Assembly (NCBI RefSeq): GCF_020985305.1
Contig: NZ_CP087588.1
Coordinates: 620,001 to 684,000, forward strand
Reading direction: 5' to 3'
Origin: Croceicoccus sp. Ery15
GTDB lineage: Bacteria > Pseudomonadota > Alphaproteobacteria > Sphingomonadales > Sphingomonadaceae
Length of the DNA stretch: 64,000 nucleotides
The number at the start of each line of letters is the position of its first letter. The stretch's first letter is position 1. Made by a program: the position numbers and the translations under genes. A model generated the notes under the pieces. It ran no database searches. It was not told the DNA's origin and saw nothing but the letters and a program-made list of their open reading frames with translations. Shown here piece by piece: positions 58,446-64,000 of the stretch.

Positions 58446-59180
58446 ATGCGGGCCATCTTCCAATTTGGCGCAATCGTTGCCGCTTCGGTATTGGCGGCGG
58501 GCCCCGTCCACGCCGAAGTGGCCGTGCTGAAGGAAGACTTCTTTGTCGTCCGGCATACGGAGACTGTCGCTGCCAGCCCCGAGACGGCTTGGGACGTCCT
58601 CGTTTCGCCTGCCGATTGGTGGAGCGGCGAGCACAGCTTTTCGGGCGACGCCGAGAATTTTATCCTCGACGCGCGTGCAGGGGGCTGCTTTTGCGAGATG
58701 CTGCCCGCAGGTGATGAACGGCCCGAGCCGGGCAGTGTCCGCCACCTTGAGGTGATTTTTCTCGATCCGGGCAAGGCGATGCGTCTGAGCGGTGCGCTTG
58801 GCCCACTCCAGAGCGAGCCTTTGAACGGGGTGCTGACGATCACCTTCAAGCCGGTCGACGATGAAACGCGCATCCTTTTCGAATATGCGGTTGGCGGGCC
58901 ATCGCGTTTTGATCCGCAATCCATTGCGCCAGCCGTGGACGCAGTGATCGGGGAGCAACTGGAACGGCTGGCGGCTTTGTTAGGGCAGGGGAAGGCGAGC
59001 ACTGACGAAGTGCCGATCGAAGCCGCGCCTGCCGACTTGCCGCCGCAGCCTGCTTTGGGCGCGGAGACGAGGGCGGTGCCACCGATTGAACCGGTTCCAG
59101 ATGTGGTCATGGACCGTGAGCCAATGCCCGAGGCATCCGAAGATGACGGGATCGGAGCCGATTTCCTGTCGGGAACCTGA
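58446..59180 (+). CDS. Secreted SRPBCC/START-like protein
   Basis: 244-residue exported protein. The signal peptide ends at VHA-EVA (about 23). Residues 30-180 read like an SRPBCC (polyketide cyclase/AHSA1-like) hydrophobic-pocket fold: TVAASPETAWDVLVSPADWW, GEHSFSGDAENFILD, GGCFCEMLP, RHLEVIFLDPGKAMRLSGAL and VLTITFKPVDDETRILFEY. A Pro/Glu/Ala-rich, probably disordered tail follows. It lies between adk and rpsM on the same strand and is not a translation gene. Ligand unknown. Confidence 0.75.
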   Translation: MRAIFQFGAIVAASVLAAGPVHAEVAVLKEDFFVVRHTETVAASPETAWDVLVSPADWWSGEHSFSGDAENFILDARAGGCFCEMLPAGDERPEPGSVRHLEVIFLDPGKAMRLSGALGPLQSEPLNGVLTITFKPVDDETRILFEYAVGGPSRFDPQSIAPAVDAVIGEQLERLAALLGQGKASTDEVPIEAAPADLPPQPALGAETRAVPPIEPVPDVVMDREPMPEASEDDGIGADFLSGT

Positions 59181-59216
59181 CAGACGATCGCAAGGTCGTG
59201 ACATGGCCTGGCATTT

Positions 59217-59245
59217 TTGACCTTTGGCAAGCCTTGAGTTATATC
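59217..59245 (+). promoter_or_regulatory. Candidate sigma-70 promoter upstream of rpsM
   Basis: TTGACC at 59217-59222, 17 bp, then TATATC at 59240-59245. Both boxes match five or so of six consensus bases with ideal spacing. It is in the 342-bp gap before rpsM, where a promoter for rpsM-rpsK-rpoA-rplQ is expected. Confidence 0.6.
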
Positions 59246-59313
59246 CGCCAAGGATGAAGAAGCGGAGGCGCGCAAATCGTGCCGTCCGTTTTTCTGCATG
59301 CGTCAGACAGCCG

Positions 59314-59342
59314 TTGACATAACCGGCGAATCTGCGTAAGCG
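59314..59342 (+). promoter_or_regulatory. Second candidate promoter upstream of rpsM
   Basis: TTGACA at 59314-59319 (perfect -35), 17 bp, then TAAGCG at 59337-59342 (poor -10). Tandem promoters are common before ribosomal genes; this one is weaker by sequence. Nothing else is seen in 59181-59522. Confidence 0.4.
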
Positions 59343-59522
59343 CGCCCCTCGCTCGTCTTTAAATGACAGTGGTCCGGCCGGATCGCGTGTTTGCGCGTTC
59401 TATCCGGGCTTTTTGCCGTTCAGGCAATTCGTCATTCAAATTCAAGCGATACGCGATGAGATAGGGGCCGTGATCCGCACTGGTGCGGAAACCGCGCAAC
59501 CCCTGTGGAGCAGGAGAATTTT

Positions 59523-59891
59523 GTGGCTCGTATTGCCGGGGTGAACATCCCCACCAACAAGCGCGTTATCGTGGCGCTTACCTATATTCACGGTATCGGT
59601 TCGAAATCGGCCGTCGACATCGCCGACAAGCTCGGCATTGATCACACCCGCCGCGTGCAGGACCTGACCGACGCCGAAGTGCTGCAGATCCGCGAAGCGA
59701 TCGACGCTGAATATGTGGTCGAAGGCGACCTTCGCCGCGAAACCGCGATGAACATCAAGCGCCTGATGGACCTGGCCTGCTATCGCGGCCTGCGTCACCG
59801 CAAGGGGCTGCCCGTTCGCGGTCAGCGCACCCATACCAACGCCCGTACCCGCAAGGGCAAGGCCAAGCCGATCGCCGGCAAGAAGAAGTAA
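59523..59891 (+). CDS. rpsM: 30S ribosomal protein S13
   Basis: 122 residues, GTG start at 59523 giving the family N-terminus (M)[14 protein letters not shown], with GGAG about ten bases upstream. [19 protein letters not shown] and [27 protein letters not shown] are standard. An earlier GTG at 59505 is rejected because the added residues are not S13-like. Confidence 0.97.
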   Translation: MARIAGVNIPTNKRVIVALTYIHGIGSKSAVDIADKLGIDHTRRVQDLTDAEVLQIREAIDAEYVVEGDLRRETAMNIKRLMDLACYRGLRHRKGLPVRGQRTHTNARTRKGKAKPIAGKKK

Positions 59892-59941
59892 TTCACTACC
59901 CTTGGTAGCGAATTTCTTCCACTAGATCAGGATACGAGACA

Positions 59942-60331
59942 ATGGCACGCGAACCTCAGCGCATTAAGCGGCGCGAGCGCAAAAACATCTCCAGCGGCGT
60001 CGCGCATGTGAACGCCAGCTTCAACAACACGATGATCACCATCACCGACGCGCAGGGCAATGCGATCAGCTGGTCCTCGGCGGGCATGATGGGCTTCAAG
60101 GGTAGCCGCAAGTCGACCCCTTATGCTGCCCAGGTCGCTGCTGACGATGCCGGCAAGAAGGCCGCCGAACATGGCGTCCGCACCCTGGAAGTCGAAGTAA
60201 AGGGCCCGGGTTCGGGTCGCGAAAGCGCTCTGCGCGCTCTGCAGGCGGTGGGCTTCACCATCACCTCGATCCGCGACGTGACCCCGATCCCGCACAACGG
60301 CGTGCGTCCGTCCAAGCGTCGTCGCGTCTGA
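59942..60331 (+). CDS. rpsK: 30S ribosomal protein S11
   Basis: 129 residues. [33 protein letters not shown] and the basic tail [18 protein letters not shown]. Standard. Confidence 0.98.
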   Translation: MAREPQRIKRRERKNISSGVAHVNASFNNTMITITDAQGNAISWSSAGMMGFKGSRKSTPYAAQVAADDAGKKAAEHGVRTLEVEVKGPGSGRESALRALQAVGFTITSIRDVTPIPHNGVRPSKRRRV

Positions 60332-60440
60332 TACGGCTGGCGGGGCGTAGGATCCACGCCCCGTCTGTCCGCCTGCCCAAGGCTCATGCCGCGCCCTCAC
60401 GCGGTTATGGCCACCCAAGAACAAACCCCAGGGGAAGCCC

Positions 60441-61499
60441 ATGTCCGTCAATATGAAGAACTGGCAGGAACTGAAGAAACCCAACAATCTCGAGATCAAG
60501 GGGCAGGGCGACGCCAAGCGTCGTGCGACCTTCGTGGCCGAGCCTCTGGAGCGTGGCTTCGGCCTTACGCTCGGCAATGCGCTGCGCCGTGTGCTGCTGT
60601 CGTCGCTGCAGGGTGCTGCGATCACCTCGATCAAGATCGACAACGTGCTGCACGAATTCTCGTCGCTGGCCGGTGTTCGTGAAGACATCACCGACATCGT
60701 TCTGAACGTCAAACAGGTTGCGCTGAAGATGGAAGGCGAGGGCGTGAAGCGCCTGAATCTGTCCGTCACCGGCCCCGCCGAAGTGACTGCGGGCGACATT
60801 CAGGTGTCGGGCGATATCGAGGTGATGAACAAGGACCTCGTGATCTGCCATCTCGATGATGGCGCCACGCTCAACATGGAACTGACTGCGGACACCGGCA
60901 AGGGTTACAGCCCCGCCGTGGCCAACCGTCCGGCCGATGCGCCGATCGGTCTGATCCCCGTCGACTCGTTGTATTCGCCGGTTCGCCAGGTCAGCTACAA
61001 GGTTGAAAATGCACGCGTCGGTCAGGAACTGGACTACGACAAGCTTTCGCTGACTGTCGAAACCGACGGCACCGTGACGCCCGAAGACGCGGTGGCCTAT
61101 GCCGCCCGCATCCTTCAGGACCAGCTGGCCCTGTTCGTGCACTTCGAGGACGGTATCCCGCAGGGCGCTCCGCAGACCGCTGGCGCGGCGGCTGCCGCCC
61201 CCGAGGAATCGGATGCGAACCAGCTCAACCGTTACCTCCTCAAGAAGGTGGACGAGCTGGAACTGTCGGTGCGTTCGGCCAACTGCCTCAAGAACGACAA
61301 CATCATCTATATCGGCGATCTGGTGCAGAAGACCGAGGCGGAAATGCTCCGCACTCCGAACTTCGGCCGCAAGTCGCTGAACGAAATCAAGGAAGTCCTG
61401 TCGTCGATGGGTCTGCGCCTTGGCATGGATATCCCGGGCTGGCCGCCCGAGAATATCGAGGAAATGGCCAAGAAGCTGGAACAAGAGCTTCTCGGTTAA
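60441..61499 (+). CDS. rpoA: RNA polymerase alpha subunit
   Basis: 352 residues. N-terminal assembly domain ([52 protein letters not shown]), linker, then C-terminal domain with [26 protein letters not shown] and [25 protein letters not shown], including the UP-element-binding positions. Slightly longer than in E. coli through an Ala-rich linker. Confidence 0.98.
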   Translation: MSVNMKNWQELKKPNNLEIKGQGDAKRRATFVAEPLERGFGLTLGNALRRVLLSSLQGAAITSIKIDNVLHEFSSLAGVREDITDIVLNVKQVALKMEGEGVKRLNLSVTGPAEVTAGDIQVSGDIEVMNKDLVICHLDDGATLNMELTADTGKGYSPAVANRPADAPIGLIPVDSLYSPVRQVSYKVENARVGQELDYDKLSLTVETDGTVTPEDAVAYAARILQDQLALFVHFEDGIPQGAPQTAGAAAAAPEESDANQLNRYLLKKVDELELSVRSANCLKNDNIIYIGDLVQKTEAEMLRTPNFGRKSLNEIKEVLSSMGLRLGMDIPGWPPENIEEMAKKLEQELLG

Positions 61500-61611
61500 G
61501 AGCTTCCCGCCCTGGCGACGGCCGGGGCGGGAGACCGGGTATCGGGCTGGACCTTAATCAGCCTGGATCGGGGTACCTCATACGGCCCCCCTACGAACGA
61601 AGGAATGAATT

Positions 61612-62034
61612 ATGCGTCACAAGATGTCGGGGCGTAAGCTCCAGCGTAAGACCGGCCACCGTAATGCGATGCTTCGCAACATGGCCGCGGCTCTGATCAA
61701 GCACGAGCAGATCAAGACCACCACGCCCAAGGCGCGCGAACTGCGTCCCTATGTCGAAAAGCTGATCACGCTGGCAAAGCGTGGCGGCCTGTCGAACCGT
61801 CGTCTGGCGCACAGCCGCCTGCTCGACGATGCGCAACTGACCAAGCTGTTCGACGTTCTGGCAGAGCGTTATGCCGATCGTGAGGGCGGTTACACCCGCA
61901 TCATCAAGGCAGGCATTCGCGCTTCGGACGCGGCACCGGTTGCGATCATCGAACTGGTCGATCGCGACGTTGAAGCCAAGGGCCAGGACAGCGGCCCCGT
62001 GATGAGTGACGAGGACGGATACGAGGACGCCTGA
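61612..62034 (+). CDS. rplQ: 50S ribosomal protein L17
   Basis: 140 residues. [25 protein letters not shown] start, [22 protein letters not shown] and [26 protein letters not shown]. Last ribosomal gene, 112 bp after rpoA and followed by a terminator. Confidence 0.98.
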   Translation: MRHKMSGRKLQRKTGHRNAMLRNMAAALIKHEQIKTTTPKARELRPYVEKLITLAKRGGLSNRRLAHSRLLDDAQLTKLFDVLAERYADREGGYTRIIKAGIRASDAAPVAIIELVDRDVEAKGQDSGPVMSDEDGYEDA

Positions 62035-62066
62035 TCGGCCTCGGCTTCGGTCTGATGTATTGAAAA

Positions 62067-62100
62067 GGGCGTCGGCGGGTATCCTGCCGGCGCCCTTTTT
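62067..62100 (+). terminator. Intrinsic terminator after rplQ
   Basis: GGGCGTCGGCGGG pairs with CCTGCCGGCGCCC around a short loop with minor mismatches and is followed by TTTTT. It is placed 33 bp after the rplQ stop and closes the alpha operon. Confidence 0.8.
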
Positions 62101-62257
62101 CTATCAGCTTTGCACCCTAAAGAGTGCCAAGTTCATCAGAGCGTCGCAAAAAATGAACGAGCGCTGACGTCAAGGTTCAGCGCGCCATCATCGCCCGTCA
62201 TGCATCTTGCGTTTCAACCGGTTGGATGGGCCCGACCGGATGAAAGGATCGCAAGCC

Positions 62258-62809
62258 ATGAAAGCTCTATCCAAAGCCATCGTCGGAACGGCGGCGGCGG
62301 GCGCAATGACCGTCGCGGGAATTAGCCCCGCCTTTGCACGGCCGCATGATCGCGACAACGGCATCGATGGCGGTGACATTTTCGCAGGCGCGCTGATCAT
62401 CGGTGGTATCGCTGCCGTGGCGGGTGCGTTCGACGGTCGTGACGACCGTTACAATTACCGTGACCGCGACCGCCGCTATTATGACCGTGACTATCGCGGG
62501 ATGAGTTCGCGCGGGGCGGTGGAACGCTGCATCCGTGCGGCCGAACAGCGCGCCTATCGCGCCGGTTACGGGCGCGTCAAAGTGACCGATATCCGCGACG
62601 TCGACCGCAAGAGCTATGGCTATAAAATCAAAGGCCGCATCGCGGTCGATAGTGGCTATCGCGGCGGACGCTATGGGCGTGGCTGGGATAATGACTATCG
62701 CGGTTGGAACAATTCCATGCGCGGTTGGGACAGCGGCAAGTTCTCCTGCAAGGTCGATGGTCGCGGCGTTCGTGATCTGGACTATAGCGGCATTCGCGGT
62801 TTGCGCTGA
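62258..62809 (+). CDS. Secreted Arg/Asp/Tyr-rich protein with glycine-zipper segment, copy 1
   Basis: 183-residue exported protein. Signal peptide MKALSKAIVGTAAAGAMTVA, cleavage near AFA-RPHD. Next come a DGGDIFAGALIIGGIAAVAG hydrophobic glycine-zipper-like stretch, an RDRDRRYYDRDYRG low-complexity segment, and a small folded-looking C-terminal domain with two cysteines (RCIRAAEQRAYRAGYGRVKV and FSCKVDGRGVRDLDYSG). The next gene has the same plan. Start ATG at 62258 with AAGGA upstream. Confidence 0.75.
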   Translation: MKALSKAIVGTAAAGAMTVAGISPAFARPHDRDNGIDGGDIFAGALIIGGIAAVAGAFDGRDDRYNYRDRDRRYYDRDYRGMSSRGAVERCIRAAEQRAYRAGYGRVKVTDIRDVDRKSYGYKIKGRIAVDSGYRGGRYGRGWDNDYRGWNNSMRGWDSGKFSCKVDGRGVRDLDYSGIRGLR

Positions 62810-62971
62810 TAGGGCGAATATTTGCGACAAATGTCGCGGTTCAGGCTCCGTCAAGTGACAGGGTGTAGTCTGCCTGCGACAATCTGCCCGCTCGAACTGC
62901 GATCAATCGGGCGGGCCCCTGACCGGGGGCGCCTTCGTGGGGAGGGTGCGGTTGATGAGAGGGCTCGATCG

Positions 62972-63868
62972 ATGAAGACATTTCACTGGCTCGTATCCGC
63001 GCCTGCCATGCTGGCCGCGACCGGACTGGCCCTGCCTGCGCAGGCCACCGTCATGCAGACCGCGGTCGATGTGGAGGGGCCAACCCTTTCCGTACTTGCC
63101 ACAGGCAATCAGGCGGGCTGGGACCGTGGTCGCCGCTATCGCGGTCACGGCCATGGTCATGGACGCTATGACGATAATATCGATGCCGGTGATGTGATTG
63201 CGGGCATCCTTCTGATCGGCGGCATTGCGGCCGTGGCCAGTGCCATCGCCAATGACAAGGACAAGCAGCGCGACGAATACCGCGAACGTTATCCATATCC
63301 GGAGGATCGGTCCTATCCGCAGAACGGGCCATATCCCGATAATGGAAACGCCTATCCCGACGATCGCTACCGATCCGCCCCTGCGGCGGGTTCAGCGGCA
63401 GGCGGCGGCATTCAGGGGGCCATAGACCGCTGCGTGGCAGAGGTGGAGCGGCAGGACCGTGTGGCAACCGTCGATGATGCAACACGTAGCGGGCAGGGCT
63501 GGACCGTGCAGGGCGGTCTGCGTGATGGCGGGCAATATCGCTGCGAGATCGACGATGCGGGCAAGATCCGCGATTTGAACGTCGGGGGCAGCGAAAGCTA
63601 TGGCTGGAGCGGAAGCGGTCGGCAAACCTCGTCCTATGGCCAGCAGGGCGACGATTATTATGCCAATGCGCGGGCACGGCAGGGTATGGGAACACCCGAC
63701 CGGCCTGTCGGCAATGGCGATGTCCATGCTGGCGATGACTGGCAGGGCGATGACTGGCAGGCCGGTGACAACGGGCAGAGCGCTGCGGAAGAGCAGGATT
63801 GGCAGCGCGGCGAAAGCGACGATCGCTATCAGACTTCCAACGGAACGGTTGTCGCCCTGGCGAAGTAG
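62972..63868 (+). CDS. Secreted glycine-zipper protein, copy 2 (longer)
   Basis: 298-residue relative of the upstream gene. Signal peptide ends near AQA (about residue 24), HGHGHGR histidine stretch, then DAGDVIAGILLIGGIAAVAS matching copy 1, a Pro/Tyr/Asp-rich spacer (YPYPEDRSYPQNGPYPDNG), and the paired-cysteine domain (IDRCVAEVERQ and YRCEIDDAGKIRDLNVGG). A long low-complexity tail with a GDDWQ repeat (QGDDWQAGDN and nearby) follows. Same strand, 162 bp after copy 1. Function unknown. Confidence 0.72.
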   Translation: MKTFHWLVSAPAMLAATGLALPAQATVMQTAVDVEGPTLSVLATGNQAGWDRGRRYRGHGHGHGRYDDNIDAGDVIAGILLIGGIAAVASAIANDKDKQRDEYRERYPYPEDRSYPQNGPYPDNGNAYPDDRYRSAPAAGSAAGGGIQGAIDRCVAEVERQDRVATVDDATRSGQGWTVQGGLRDGGQYRCEIDDAGKIRDLNVGGSESYGWSGSGRQTSSYGQQGDDYYANARARQGMGTPDRPVGNGDVHAGDDWQGDDWQAGDNGQSAAEEQDWQRGESDDRYQTSNGTVVALAK

Positions 63869-63881
63869 TCCGGACCCGACA

Positions 63882-64000
63882 TCAGTGACGCTCGGAATCG
63901 TGCTGATCGCCGGCAATCCCGCGCGCATAGGCCGGCAACTCTATTTTCCAGATCATCGCTGCACCCCTCAGGCCAAATCCTGCTGCGCTTGCCAGCAATA
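63882..64000 (-). CDS. C-terminal end of a probable TRIC-type cation channel (runs off the window)
   Basis: The minus strand carries an open frame from the window edge to a TGA at 63882-63884, giving 38 residues: a small-residue hydrophobic end (LLASAAGFGLRGAAMIWKIE) then LPAYARGIAGDQHDSERH. The F-x-LRG-A...W...LP.Y pattern resembles the C-terminus of trimeric intracellular cation (UPF0126/TRIC) channels, where a last helix is followed by LP. The fragment is too short for certainty. Confidence 0.45.
   Translation of the reverse strand, partial: LLASAAGFGLRGAAMIWKIELPAYARGIAGDQHDSERH

Overview
The window comes from a GC-rich alphaproteobacterium. The most likely placement is Sphingomonadales (Sphingomonadaceae or Erythrobacteraceae). 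This rests on the gene set: a TonB-dependent receptor of the Xanthomonas/Caulobacter type, a ClpP-independent set of small alphaproteobacterial proteins (DUF1476, NDUFS4-like), HWE histidine kinases, crtZ, and an alphaproteobacterial-order str-S10-spc-alpha ribosomal run. The placement is inferred from gene content, not from any search.

Left part (1-6.5 kb, all on the minus strand): the N-terminal part of a TonB-dependent receptor, then a compact cluster read right to left: leuC, a DNA-deoxyinosine glycosylase, a 56-residue membrane protein, leuD, the DUF1476 F1-ATPase inhibitor, bolA, a CGFS glutaredoxin and a NUDIX hydrolase. leuB lies apart at 29.0 kb. The middle (6.5-36 kb) is ordinary housekeeping and accessory chromosome: crtZ, chorismate mutase, a long-chain polyprenyl synthase, hrpB, an NDUFS4-like complex I subunit, a secreted protein with three 63-residue repeats, the SRP RNA, a frameshifted flavoprotein, a glutaryl-CoA dehydrogenase / fused E1 / acyltransferase cassette, trhO, katG behind an OxyR-like site, ubiK, recO, leuB, metZ, apaG, two HWE kinases and a GcvA-like LysR regulator. 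Several genes too small or too oddly started to stand out are also listed.

Island (about 36.2-41.0 kb): base composition drops sharply. A gene for an ABC-type ATPase fused to a DUF4435/TOPRIM-like nuclease domain, the architecture seen in merged PARIS-type and OLD-like phage-defence proteins, is split by an IS5-family element. The element is flanked by a 4-bp AGCT duplication, and removing the element plus one copy restores a single 531-codon reading frame. A second element (IS1380 family) follows at the 3' end of the gene. The island sits immediately upstream of the translation genes. This broken defence gene is the best candidate for an exciting system in the window.

Right part (41.2-62.1 kb, plus strand): rpsL-rpsG-fusA-tuf, rpsJ to rplO, secY, adk, a secreted SRPBCC-like gene, then rpsM-rpsK-rpoA-rplQ. 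The rpsL leader carries three consecutive stem-loops, and a 22-bp near-perfect inverted repeat separates rpsL from rpsG. Terminator-like hairpins follow rpsG, tuf, rpmD and rplQ. The window ends with two tandem, related secreted proteins with a glycine-zipper segment, and the C-terminal end of a probable TRIC-type channel on the minus strand. No tRNA, rRNA or CRISPR array was seen.
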